Positions 1 to 7,504 of a DNA stretch of 64,000 bases are shown in pieces. Origin of the DNA: Treponema_C sp050320395 (GTDB lineage Bacteria; Spirochaetota; Spirochaetia; Treponematales; Treponemataceae); contig NZ_CP144459.1 of the NCBI RefSeq assembly GCF_050320395.1, forward strand, positions 2,604,001-2,668,000, read 5' to 3'. A program made the translations under genes and the position numbers. The notes under the pieces are model-generated. The model did not search any database. It saw nothing but the letters and a program-made list of their open reading frames with translations, and was not told the DNA's origin. Every line of letters begins with the position of its first letter. Position 1 is the first letter of the stretch.

Positions 1-334
1 AAGCCTTTATACCGTGTTTTTCCATCATTTTTAAGAATTCCGGTACAGCCGGTTTTAAGCCGACGGTTGTGCGGTATTTTTCTTCAACAACGGCATTGCA
101 GCCTGCAATAACGTCTTCGCGCTTCATGCCTAAATTATAACGGGTGTTTAAATAATCGGCCGCATCGATGATGGTAAGCGGATATAAAGTTCTGTCCAAA
201 TTCGGTTCGGGAGTCAACCCCTTGCTGCGGATATAGGAACTTCCCATCGATTGCCATATCCGCATCGAGTCCACCAGAGTACCGTCCATATCGAATACGG
301 CACCGTCGAAATCGGTAATGTTGAATTTTTTCAT
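1..334 (-). CDS. HAD-superfamily phosphatase (3' part cut by window edge)
   Basis: The ATG at 334 is preceded by an AAGGTGA ribosome binding site and the frame stays open to the window edge, so about 111 N-terminal residues are seen and the C-terminus lies outside. The protein begins MKKFNITDFDGAVFDMDGTL; the DxDGTL motif followed by VDS is motif I of HAD hydrolases, with the nucleophile aspartate at residue 16. The helical cap region that follows fits the beta-phosphoglucomutase-like subfamily (small phosphorylated metabolites, cytoplasmic). It starts 18 bp after the stop of the NYN gene on the same strand, so the two are probably co-transcribed. The substrate cannot be named from what is visible. 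Confidence 0.85.
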   Translation of the reverse strand, partial: MKKFNITDFDGAVFDMDGTLVDSMRIWQSMGSSYIRSKGLTPEPNLDRTLYPLTIIDAADYLNTRYNLGMKREDVIAGCNAVVEEKYRTTVGLKPAVPEFLKMMEKHGIKA

Positions 335-352
335 ATTGTTCACCTTGTTGAT

Positions 353-1291
353 TTATGTTCTGCTTAAAAACCATGAAAGTCCGCGGTTGCCGAGTTTTAC
401 GATGCCGCGTTTTTCCGCATCCAGTGCAAGCTGTTTAAAACGCCCGTAGCCGTAGTCGCGGTAATTGATTTTTTTTGCCGCTTCATTAAAGAGCATGGGC
501 TTATCGCCGTCCAAAATGCCCAAAAGCAAATTGAACACTTCGGGCAATCCCTTTTGCGCATGCTCGGTAATTTCCAAAATATTGCCGTCTTCATCGGCAT
601 AACGCAAGCCTTTAAATTTAAGCGCGTCGTTTATAAAAGCCTTCCATGTACGGTAGCCGAGTTTTTTTTCGTCAAAGCCCGAATTGAGCAGTTTCATGCG
701 GATTTTTACCGCACCCAAATGCGGCGTTTTGCCTTCTTTTTCCATACTGTCGACCGCATCTTCGAGCAGTTCAAAGGCGCGCTCCTTGGTAAGCTTTTCC
801 GCACGATTGCTGCCGTTTTCGTCGTCGCCGCTGTTGTCCGCCGAGTCCGCGTCGTCGATAATATCGCGGTAATCTTTAAAATCGTCCGCCATCTTTAACA
901 AATCTTCGGATGCGTTTTTTGTAACGTCGCAGATAATCTGGGTGCGTTTGCCGTATTTACGCAAACTGAGCAAAAGGGGACGGAAGTCCGCATCCCCTGT
1001 AATCAGCACGAATTTTTCAATATGCGGATATTGAAAAATCAACTCCACCCCGTGCGTTACCATCGACATATCGGAGCTGTCCTTGCGCGATGCGGGAACG
1101 TGAATCAATTCAAAGCTGTTTGCCGCCAGCTCCGAGGCGATATTTTTTATATTGTTGCGGTTCCAATCGCCGAATGCCATTGCATAAGAGATTTTCCCCT
1201 CTTCCGAAATCGTATCGACAATGAGCTGAATATAGTTTGTTCCGCGCGGCGGCGTAACGTTTTCTATGTCCCATAAAATAGCCGTATTCAT
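353..1291 (-). CDS. NYN-domain / LOTUS-type RNA-binding protein
   Basis: 312 residues. The N-terminal half is a NYN (PIN-like) nuclease fold: LWDIENV at 6-12 supplies the first acidic residue, DSSDM at 71-75 and TGDADF at 98-103 the others, so the acidic centre looks intact. An acidic linker (about 140-160) leads to a C-terminal OST-HTH/LOTUS-like module (about 165-245) and a second similar block to the end. Bacterial proteins of this design are thought to be RNA-binding and RNA-cleaving. The ATG at 1291 has a GGGAGGATAT ribosome binding site. It leads a short operon with the HAD phosphatase. The RNA target is unknown. Confidence 0.75.
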   Translation of the reverse strand: MNTAILWDIENVTPPRGTNYIQLIVDTISEEGKISYAMAFGDWNRNNIKNIASELAANSFELIHVPASRKDSSDMSMVTHGVELIFQYPHIEKFVLITGDADFRPLLLSLRKYGKRTQIICDVTKNASEDLLKMADDFKDYRDIIDDADSADNSGDDENGSNRAEKLTKERAFELLEDAVDSMEKEGKTPHLGAVKIRMKLLNSGFDEKKLGYRTWKAFINDALKFKGLRYADEDGNILEITEHAQKGLPEVFNLLLGILDGDKPMLFNEAAKKINYRDYGYGRFKQLALDAEKRGIVKLGNRGLSWFLSRT

Positions 1292-1396
1292 ATATCCTCC
1301 CGAATGCAGGCGATAGTACCAGTTATATCAATTATATCAGTATATAGGGAAATGCAATAAAGATAAAGCACCGCCTTGTATTTTTATTTTATAAAG

Positions 1397-1428
1397 CACT
1401 TTACAAAATAAAGTGGCCGTGATATGAT
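1397..1428 (+). promoter_or_regulatory. promoter with inverted repeat over the -35
   Basis: TTTACA at 1400-1405, a 17-bp spacer and TATGAT at 1423-1428 form a sigma70-like promoter for the gene at 1460. A perfect inverted repeat CACTTTA-CAAAA-TAAAGTG (1397-1415) covers the -35 and part of the spacer, a good place for a repressor. The winged-helix regulator at the end of this operon is a natural candidate to bind it, but that is inference. Confidence 0.55.
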
Positions 1429-1459
1429 TTTCTTATCTTAAATATTTAAGGAGAAGAAA

Positions 1460-1966
1460 ATGAAAAAAATCATGCTTTGTGTTTTTTTGTGTTGTGTTAT
1501 CTTTGTTTCCGTTTATGCGGAACCCAAGCAAAGCGCTGTTACGGGTATCGCCTTCGATTACGCCCTTGTCGGACGTCAAAACGATTTCGGTATGTCGGCT
1601 GCCGTTACGTCTCCTTGGCTGTTTTATAATTCGGCCGCATTGAAGATAAATGCCGGCTGCTTTTTTCCGAATCCGCAGCGAAAAAAGTTCTATTACGTAC
1701 TTGACGTTTCGTTGACGGGAGGGACGCTCATGCAAACGGCAAATATACGTCTTTACGGCGGAGGCGGCCCCGTCTTTGTGTTTCCCGCTCAAAAAGATAA
1801 GCCCGCCGTACTCATAAGCGGACAAGGCTTTTTCGGCTTTGAATTTTTTACGGGAAAGCGGTCTGCGGATTTCAGTGTTTTTACCGAAATGGGAGGCGGA
1901 GGACTCGGATTTACGGCAAAGGCGGGCATGCGCTACACCATACCGATGCTGCCGCGTTCAAAATAA
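1460..1966 (+). CDS. exported protein of unknown function
   Basis: 168 residues. It opens with a classical signal peptide (KK, a hydrophobic core, then VYA before EPK at about residue 20), so it should be cleaved and exported. There is no cysteine at the cleavage site, hence no lipoprotein. The mature part alternates glycine and aromatic residues in a way that suggests beta structure and a small outer-membrane or periplasmic protein; I recognise no family. The ATG has an AAGGAGAAG site 4 nt upstream. The next gene starts 73 bp after the stop, so 1460-2955 is probably one operon driven from the promoter at 1400-1428. Confidence 0.7.
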   Translation: MKKIMLCVFLCCVIFVSVYAEPKQSAVTGIAFDYALVGRQNDFGMSAAVTSPWLFYNSAALKINAGCFFPNPQRKKFYYVLDVSLTGGTLMQTANIRLYGGGGPVFVFPAQKDKPAVLISGQGFFGFEFFTGKRSADFSVFTEMGGGGLGFTAKAGMRYTIPMLPRSK

Positions 1967-2039
1967 ACAAGCGTCCTTGGAGCTGTTTAAAAGCCGGCTT
2001 TCGGCTTTGACGGCTCCACGGTTGCCGATAGGAAAAAAT

Positions 2040-2648
2040 ATGACTAATGAAGAAATAAAAGAAAGATTAATATTGATAAGCGCATTAACCGAAGAGGTAC
2101 GTGAAGGGCTTGAAGATATGATTGTACCCTTTTTATTGTACGGCCTTACGATTCCCGCAGGCACTTTTATATCTTATGCTTTGGCACGGGCGGAACGAAG
2201 CCTGTTTATTCCGGTACTTTGGCTTTTTATAATGGCAGCCTGTCAAATCTTTTTAGCTTTTTTTATGAAGCGGAAACAAAAACTGAAGATAAAAAAAGCA
2301 ACCGACAGGATTTTTGCGGCTCTATGGGGGAGTATCGGTGCGGCCATTATTTTAAATATGGTACTCGGTTTTTGGGGGAAACTCGATTTTAATGCAGGAT
2401 TTTTTAGTACGGGGCTTTGTCTTGCGGTCGGTCATGGGGTAACCGCCGCCATGGTACAAAAAAAACTGCGTCTGTTTTTATGTTTTGAAGCCTTGTGCTG
2501 GGCCGGATGCGGAACGCTTTGCCTCTTTGCACCGAAATACACGGCACCCCTTATTATCGGGGCGGCAACCTTTGTACTACTCGGATTGCCGGCACTAAGC
2601 GCTCTGATTATTGTCAAAAGAAAAAAGGCGGTATATGCCGATGAGTGA
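2040..2648 (+). CDS. polytopic membrane protein of unknown function
   Basis: The open frame reaches back to 1839, inside the previous gene, but the first residues of that frame do not look like protein of this kind. The ATG at 2040 (MTNEEIKERL) follows TAGGA and gives 202 residues. Five or so hydrophobic segments are visible (about 30-50, 60-80, 95-120, 125-150 and 165-190). The C-terminal end overlaps the start of the winged-helix gene by 14 nt, a sign of translational coupling. Such a pair (membrane protein plus small ArsR/PadR-like regulator) often forms a self-regulated unit. No function can be assigned. Confidence 0.65.
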   Translation: MTNEEIKERLILISALTEEVREGLEDMIVPFLLYGLTIPAGTFISYALARAERSLFIPVLWLFIMAACQIFLAFFMKRKQKLKIKKATDRIFAALWGSIGAAIILNMVLGFWGKLDFNAGFFSTGLCLAVGHGVTAAMVQKKLRLFLCFEALCWAGCGTLCLFAPKYTAPLIIGAATFVLLGLPALSALIIVKRKKAVYADE

Positions 2649-2955
2649 AGCCGACAATCGGCACTCTTCTTTCGATCATCGCCTTCTTGACGAACAGTTG
2701 TCGTCGCGGCTTCGCCTTGCAATTATGTCGGTTTTACTTGGCTGCGAAAAAATCGAATTTACCCTGCTCAGGGAAAAGGTGGGGGCTACCGACGGTAATT
2801 TAACCGCTCACTGTAAAAAACTCGAAAACGCAGGCTATCTGACCGTCGAAAAGCTCTTTGTAAACCGTAAGCCCCTTACCCTATATGCGGCAACGGAGGA
2901 GGGGCGTAAGGCGGTCAAAAAATACATAGACCGGCTGACTTCCATGCTCGAGTGA
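2635..2955 (+). CDS. winged-helix transcriptional regulator (HTH_34-like)
   Basis: A TTG at 2611 is possible, but the ATG at 2635 (MPMSEADN) is the more natural start and overlaps the membrane-protein gene by 14 nt. The roughly 106-residue product is a single winged helix: LGCEKIEFTLLREKVG, then DGNLTAHCKKLENAGYL as recognition helix, then the wing and ATEEGRKAV. This layout matches the PF13601-type winged-helix DNA-binding domain found in small cytoplasmic repressors. It ends the three-gene operon and probably controls it, perhaps through the inverted repeat at 1397-1415. Confidence 0.75.
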   Translation: MPMSEADNRHSSFDHRLLDEQLSSRLRLAIMSVLLGCEKIEFTLLREKVGATDGNLTAHCKKLENAGYLTVEKLFVNRKPLTLYAATEEGRKAVKKYIDRLTSMLE

Positions 2956-2965
2956 AGGGAAACAA

Positions 2966-4003
2966 TTATTCCGCGATAAAGCGCTTGATTTCTTTTCCTT
3001 CAACAGTCAAAATAAGACGGGTTTTGCGCGGCACCGCATAAGGAATCGTTAAACGGTTTCCGGTATGTTTGAATGCGGCAATGCGGTAGGGAATGCCTTG
3101 TACGGGTTCGGCCTTTAATTCGGCTTCCAAAGGCAGAGGATAAGGCGGCAGCCTTTCATCGATAAGGCCGTAGATCAGGTTATTATGGATTTTATCGGGC
3201 AAGGCAATGACCGCTTCTATGCGCGAATAGGTCGGTGCGGAGGTTTTGCCGTCCGGCCATTTTTGAGATATAACCGTACCGGCTTCCTGCCCTTCTTCCG
3301 GAAGCTGCGCCGTAAAATCGAAAATAAGACTGCTTCGGCTCATTTGCAGCAGGGTATCGTTCAAAGACAAGCCTTTGAGGTTCGGAATCGGAACTTCTTT
3401 TCGTCCGGGGCCTGAAGAAACGACGAGCTGGAGGGTTATCGGACTGCTTAAGTTTGTATTTGCCGGAGGGTTTTGTTCCAAGATCGTTCCCGGTTCCGCT
3501 TCATCCTGCCTGTAAATCGGCAGGTCGGGTACCTTAATCATTTGTACCGAAGAGGCGGCAAAAAGAGTTTGAAGCTGAATGCGTAAATCATCAATCTTCA
3601 TACCCGTATAATCTTCAACGCGGTCGAGAATGACGCCCTGACTGACCGTTAAGTTGATGCGCCGTCCGGCCTTAACGATTGTTCCGCCCGCAGGCGACTG
3701 CTCAAGAACGGTGCCCTTATCTTCGGGGCTTTTTGAATAGCGAAGGCGGATTTTCGGGTATAATTCTTTTACCTGCATTTCCTGTAAAGCACCGGTCAAT
3801 TCTTTACCGACAACATCGGGCACCATCACTTTTTCGGGGCTTTTTACGGTTATAAAGAAGGCGGCAAAACCCGCAAGCATCATAAAAACAAGCATAATAA
3901 GAACGACAAATCCGACAAGTTTTCGATTTTCGCTTAAGCTTTGTTCCGCTTTTTCAAGATCGATTCCGAATGAACTTATTTTTTTATACCAATTGAATTT
4001 CAT
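2966..4003 (-). CDS. PASTA-domain membrane protein
   Basis: 345 residues from the ATG at 4003. An ATG two codons earlier (4009) abuts AAGGA, whereas the 4003 start has the same AAGGA six nt upstream, so 4003 is preferred. A single transmembrane segment (about 30-53) is followed outside by three PASTA-type repeats: VPDVVGKEL, then VEDYTGMKIDDL, then IPNLKGLSL, each with the usual GT(V/I)LEQ(S/N)P turn. PASTA domains bind peptidoglycan fragments and usually sit on Ser/Thr kinases or PBPs; here there is no kinase or transpeptidase domain. It is the last gene of def-fmt-PASTA and may sense or anchor to cell wall. Confidence 0.8.
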   Translation of the reverse strand: MKFNWYKKISSFGIDLEKAEQSLSENRKLVGFVVLIMLVFMMLAGFAAFFITVKSPEKVMVPDVVGKELTGALQEMQVKELYPKIRLRYSKSPEDKGTVLEQSPAGGTIVKAGRRINLTVSQGVILDRVEDYTGMKIDDLRIQLQTLFAASSVQMIKVPDLPIYRQDEAEPGTILEQNPPANTNLSSPITLQLVVSSGPGRKEVPIPNLKGLSLNDTLLQMSRSSLIFDFTAQLPEEGQEAGTVISQKWPDGKTSAPTYSRIEAVIALPDKIHNNLIYGLIDERLPPYPLPLEAELKAEPVQGIPYRIAAFKHTGNRLTIPYAVPRKTRLILTVEGKEIKRFIAE

Positions 4004-4057
4004 ATACATTCCTTTACTACAGTCGCCGCTGCAGACTGTCTAAAAAGTAACCGGCTT

Positions 4058-5053
4058 TTAAACCGGCTCGTTTGTACACAGCGTGCCGCCGAAATTACGG
4101 CAGCCGTTAAAAAAATCCTTCCAGTGCACCGCTTTTTTTGTTTCGCGCTGCAATACCTGAACCGCAAGCACGCCGTCTCCCGTTTGTATTAAAATACCGC
4201 AGTCCTTGTCCGTACCGATAACCCTGCCGGGCATCCGCGGCTTATCATCTGTGCAAAAAACGACTCTCTGTTTTCCGCCCGCACTTTCCAAATTCCCCGT
4301 ATAAACGGATGCGCTATGGATATAGAGCTTTGAGCCGTTTGCGCAGGTGTAGGTTCCCGGCCATGGCTGCAGTGCGCGCACCTGAGCGCAGATTTGTTCG
4401 GCACTCCGCGTCCAATCGATAAGGGCGTCGGTTTTAACCAGGCTTTTACAATAACAGGCTTTCGATGAATCCTGCACAACGGCTTTTTCACGGTTCTCTT
4501 CAATTTGCCCGATAACCTCCGCAACGAGAGGAATCGCCAAAACGGCGGCATTGGACAAAACCTCGGCGGCGGTTTCCGTTCCCGTCAAGGGGATTTCTTT
4601 TTGCGCCAAAATATCGCCGCAGTCCATTTCCAAGGCTAAGCGCTGAACGCTTATGCCCGTCTTTGTTTCCCCTGCAAGAATGGCCGCGGGAACGGGCGCA
4701 CAGCCGCGGTATTTAGGCAAAAGCGAGGGGTGCAAATTGATACCGCCCTTCGGAAACAGCGCAAGAAATTTGGGCCCGAAAATTTTTCCGTATGCAAAAC
4801 ACACCAAAAGGTCGGGCTTTAATTCCGCAATGCGCTGACGTACCGAAGCATCGAGTTTTTCGGGTTCCAAAACCTCAAGCCCTTTTTCGTAGGCAAGGGC
4901 TGCAACCGGGGTAGGCAGCGGCGTTTTGCTTCGTCCTGCAGGAGCCGGAGCATTAGTCAATACCGCCGCAATATGCACACGGTTTAAGTCTATAAGCCCC
5001 TTCAGTAAAACGGCAGATATGTCCGGACTTCCGGCATACACGATTTTTAACAC
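4058..5053 (-). CDS. fmt: methionyl-tRNA formyltransferase
   Basis: 331 residues, the normal length. Fmt formylates Met-tRNAfMet with 10-formyl-tetrahydrofolate. The N-terminal transferase fold is clear: LKIVYAGSPDISAVLL at the start, HPSLLPKYRGCAPV as the catalytic segment with conserved His, and the DCGDIL stretch that follows. A C-terminal OB-like domain for tRNA contact covers about 205-310. It overlaps the end of def by 7 nt, and def-fmt is the usual bacterial pair because deformylase removes the group that Fmt adds. The PASTA gene follows 54 bp downstream. Confidence 0.95.
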   Translation of the reverse strand: MLKIVYAGSPDISAVLLKGLIDLNRVHIAAVLTNAPAPAGRSKTPLPTPVAALAYEKGLEVLEPEKLDASVRQRIAELKPDLLVCFAYGKIFGPKFLALFPKGGINLHPSLLPKYRGCAPVPAAILAGETKTGISVQRLALEMDCGDILAQKEIPLTGTETAAEVLSNAAVLAIPLVAEVIGQIEENREKAVVQDSSKACYCKSLVKTDALIDWTRSAEQICAQVRALQPWPGTYTCANGSKLYIHSASVYTGNLESAGGKQRVVFCTDDKPRMPGRVIGTDKDCGILIQTGDGVLAVQVLQRETKKAVHWKDFFNGCRNFGGTLCTNEPV

Positions 5054-5625
5054 CCTGCACCCGCCTTTATTCCGTTTTTTGCGGCGATTTTAGCCGCTAT
5101 TTTCGCTTCGCGGGCTTTTTTTTCGGCTTCTTTTTGAGCCCTGCGCTCGGCGCGCTTTTTAAAGCTTTCAACGGTTTTTTGCTTAAATTCGGGATCTCCG
5201 CGGTCTATAAACAAAACACCTTCCAAGTGGTCGTACTCATGCTGAATAACGCGCGCCAACAGACCGTCCGCATCCAAGGTAAAGGGCCGGCCCTGCTCGT
5301 TTAAAGCCTGTACGCGGATTTTTTCGGGCCGCTCTATATCCTCGTATACCTTCGGAATCGAAAGACAGCCTTCTTCATAAAAGGAGGTTTGTGCCGACGT
5401 TTCGATTATCTGAGGATTTATAAAAACGCGCTGGACGCCGTCATCGATTTCCACCACAAAGAGCCGCAGTTTTTCGCCCACCTGAGGACCTGCCAAACCT
5501 ATACCGTTATGTTCTTTCATCGTAACGAACATACGCTCTATAAGACTTCGGATAGTATCGTCTATTTGTTCCACGGGAAGAGCCTTTTCTCTGAGAACCT
5601 CTTCACCTAAAGTAAACACTTTCAT
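5047..5625 (-). CDS. def: peptide deformylase
   Basis: 192 residues from the ATG at 5625 (MKVFTLGEEV); the frame extends upstream to 5763 but that part is not deformylase-like. All three signature motifs are present: GIGLAGPQVG (41-50), EEGCLSIP (84-91) with the metal-binding Cys, and QHEYDHLEG (128-136) with HExxH. The tail is rich in Lys, Ala and Arg. No Shine-Dalgarno lies before the ATG; instead a promoter (TTGACC, 17 bp, TACTAT) ends 6 nt upstream, so the mRNA is predicted to be leaderless. It heads the def-fmt-PASTA operon. Confidence 0.95.
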   Translation of the reverse strand: MKVFTLGEEVLREKALPVEQIDDTIRSLIERMFVTMKEHNGIGLAGPQVGEKLRLFVVEIDDGVQRVFINPQIIETSAQTSFYEEGCLSIPKVYEDIERPEKIRVQALNEQGRPFTLDADGLLARVIQHEYDHLEGVLFIDRGDPEFKQKTVESFKKRAERRAQKEAEKKAREAKIAAKIAAKNGIKAGAGC

Positions 5626-5631
5626 ACATAT

Positions 5632-5660
5632 ATAGTATACAAATATAAAAATCGGGTCAA
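5632..5660 (-). promoter_or_regulatory. leaderless-type promoter of def
   Basis: Reading the minus strand: TTGACC at 5660-5655, 17-bp spacer, TACTAT at 5637-5632, then six nt to the ATG at 5625. Transcription would start at or next to the A of the start codon. Confidence 0.55.
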
Positions 5661-5793
5661 TCGGGAGCGGGAAAACCGTAGAGCCGTCAAGCGCGCAAAG
5701 AAAGCCGGATACCCCCGCCTTCCTAAAACCCTCTGCGCTCCTTGCGGTTAAAACTGTACACAACTACGTAAAAATTGTATACTTAAAAACTCT

Positions 5794-6327
5794 ATGATGC
5801 TTATCCGTATAATTTCTTATATTTTTGCGCTTCTTTTGGCGGCTGCCTATCCCCTGCGGCTAAGACTGTTAAAAAAACAGGCCGGCACCTGTCTTTTGCC
5901 CTTAACGCGGCGCCCCCATGCTCTGTCTTTTTTTGCGGCAGGCTTAGCCTTTGTTATGCTTGCGGTTTTGTATTTCCGCAATTTTACGCTTTCGATTACC
6001 CTTATTTTGCATGCAACCGCCCTTTTGGCAATTGAGCTTGCAGTCCGCGACCGGCTGTACCGCCGAACGGCAGGCCTATATGACTCTCTTTTAATTGTCG
6101 ATGCGCGTAAAATCCGTATAAAAGACATTATTTCTTTTACGCTGCAGACGTCCCGAGCCGAATTCGAAGACAGCGCCGAAACGGATGAAAAGACGGAAAA
6201 CCGCGTTCTTAAACTGGTAACGGAAAAATCGGGCGAAATATTTGTCGGTTTTGAAAACCGCGAAGAACGCGATAAAACCGCAGACTTTTTAAAACAACTG
6301 CTTGCACGGAAAGAGACAACCTGTTAG
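5794..6327 (+). CDS. small membrane protein of unknown function
   Basis: 177 residues. Three hydrophobic segments lie in the first 85 residues (about 4-22, 45-62, 66-84), followed by a charged cytoplasmic C-terminal domain of about 90 residues that contains ISFTLQTSRAEFED and ends in a polar helix. This resembles small membrane proteins with a PH-like tail, but no family is recognised with confidence. There is no Shine-Dalgarno; TATACT (5778-5783) lies 10 nt before the ATG, so the leader would be only a few nt long. It is divergent from def and upstream of ilvE. Confidence 0.6.
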   Translation: MMLIRIISYIFALLLAAAYPLRLRLLKKQAGTCLLPLTRRPHALSFFAAGLAFVMLAVLYFRNFTLSITLILHATALLAIELAVRDRLYRRTAGLYDSLLIVDARKIRIKDIISFTLQTSRAEFEDSAETDEKTENRVLKLVTEKSGEIFVGFENREERDKTADFLKQLLARKETTC

Positions 6328-6398
6328 TATTATACATATGAGGAGGAGCGTTGAAGCGCGCAGCTAACATAGCGCCGCCGCTTCAACCCGAGTTTTTT
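6302..6398 (+). promoter_or_regulatory. ilvE promoter, dual start region and hairpin
   Basis: TTGCAC (6302-6307), 17 bp, TAGTAT (6325-6330) is a plausible promoter. Downstream are a strong SD (AGGAGGAG, 6341-6348) before an in-frame TTG (6351), then a hairpin with 9-bp arms GTTGAAGCG (6350-6358) and CGCTTCAAC (6379-6387) followed by six T (6393-6398), then a second SD before the ATG at 6411. It could terminate the upstream gene or attenuate ilvE. Confidence 0.45.
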
Positions 6399-6410
6399 AT
6401 AGGAGGAGTT

Positions 6411-7499
6411 ATGGCTTTTGCACTTGAAATGTATCCGGTTATTTACATGGCGCACTACAATGCCGCGTCAAAAAGCTGGGAAGAACAGTGGATAACGCAG
6501 GATGAGATTCCTTACGATGAATTGCAAAAAATGAATCAAAGCGAACGCGAAAAAATCCTTAAAGCGCGTAACGACCTTTCCCTTCCCGCGGTAAGCTATA
6601 CGAGCCAATACGGCTACGGCTGTTTTGAAGGCATGAAAGCTTTTCCGCAAAAAAACGGCGGTATTGCGATTTTCCGCCCCGATAAAAACGGCGCTCGCTT
6701 TGAAAATTCGCTTAAGGGCTTAAAATGCCCCGTTTTCCCTAAAGAAATGTACGTGAATGCTTCGCTTGAATTTATACGGCGCAACGCCGCACTGGGCTAC
6801 GTTCCCGCCTACGACGCCGAATGGGAAAAAGATTCTTTTGCAAACGCCAAAGCCGTCTATATGCGTCCCTTTATGAACTCGGAGGGTGCAATCGGGGTTG
6901 CCTGTGCAAAAGAACCCTCCGTTATTATCTGTGCAACCACCGTATCGGCCTATTTTTCCATGAAGGGAACCCGGGCGGTAACGACAAACCGTATCCGCGC
7001 AACCCCGAACGGCACCGGCTATATAAAATGCGCTTCAAACTACGTTATATCGGCTTTGGCTAAAAAAGAAGCCGAAGAAGCCGGCTTTACCGAAGCCGTT
7101 TTTTTGGACTCGGAACACCGGTCCTACATACAGGAAGGCTCTTCCTGCAATATTTTCTTTTTGCTTAAAAACGGAACCCTTGTAACCCCCGATTTGCAGG
7201 ATACGGTTCTTCCCGGCATAACCCGTGCAAGTATCATAGAAACGGCCCGCGACAAAGGTATAAAGGTCGAAGAGCGCCTTATTTCAATCGATGAAGCCCT
7301 TGAATATACCGCGGAATGTTTTGTAACGGGAACCGCCGCGGGTATAACACCGGTGGAAAGCATTACACACAAAGAAAAAGAAACCGTCTTTAACGGCGGC
7401 AAACCCGGTAAAGTGTCAAGCGAACTGCAAGCGCATTTAAAGGGCCTGCAATACGGTGCGGTTGAGGACGTTCACGGGTGGAACCGTAAGGCGGTCTAA
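6411..7499 (+). CDS. ilvE: branched-chain amino acid aminotransferase
   Basis: 362 residues from the ATG at 6411, which has AGGAGGAG 2 nt upstream. A TTG at 6351 in the same frame also has a strong SD and would add 20 residues. The protein is a fold-type IV PLP aminotransferase of the BCAT class: GYGCFEGMKAF (68-78), the PLP lysine K206 in YIKCASNY, EAVFLDSEHRSYIQEGSSCN with the cofactor-contact residues, and DTVLPGITR. It interconverts Leu, Ile and Val with their 2-oxo acids in the cytoplasm. The convergent transporter gene ends 5 bp downstream. Confidence 0.95.
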   Translation: MAFALEMYPVIYMAHYNAASKSWEEQWITQDEIPYDELQKMNQSEREKILKARNDLSLPAVSYTSQYGYGCFEGMKAFPQKNGGIAIFRPDKNGARFENSLKGLKCPVFPKEMYVNASLEFIRRNAALGYVPAYDAEWEKDSFANAKAVYMRPFMNSEGAIGVACAKEPSVIICATTVSAYFSMKGTRAVTTNRIRATPNGTGYIKCASNYVISALAKKEAEEAGFTEAVFLDSEHRSYIQEGSSCNIFFLLKNGTLVTPDLQDTVLPGITRASIIETARDKGIKVEERLISIDEALEYTAECFVTGTAAGITPVESITHKEKETVFNGGKPGKVSSELQAHLKGLQYGAVEDVHGWNRKAV

Positions 7500-7504
7500 A
7501 AACG

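Noticed and set aside
2611..2634. TTG start for the winged-helix gene
   Set aside because: It would lengthen the overlap with the membrane-protein gene to 38 nt and has no SD; the ATG at 2635 is better.
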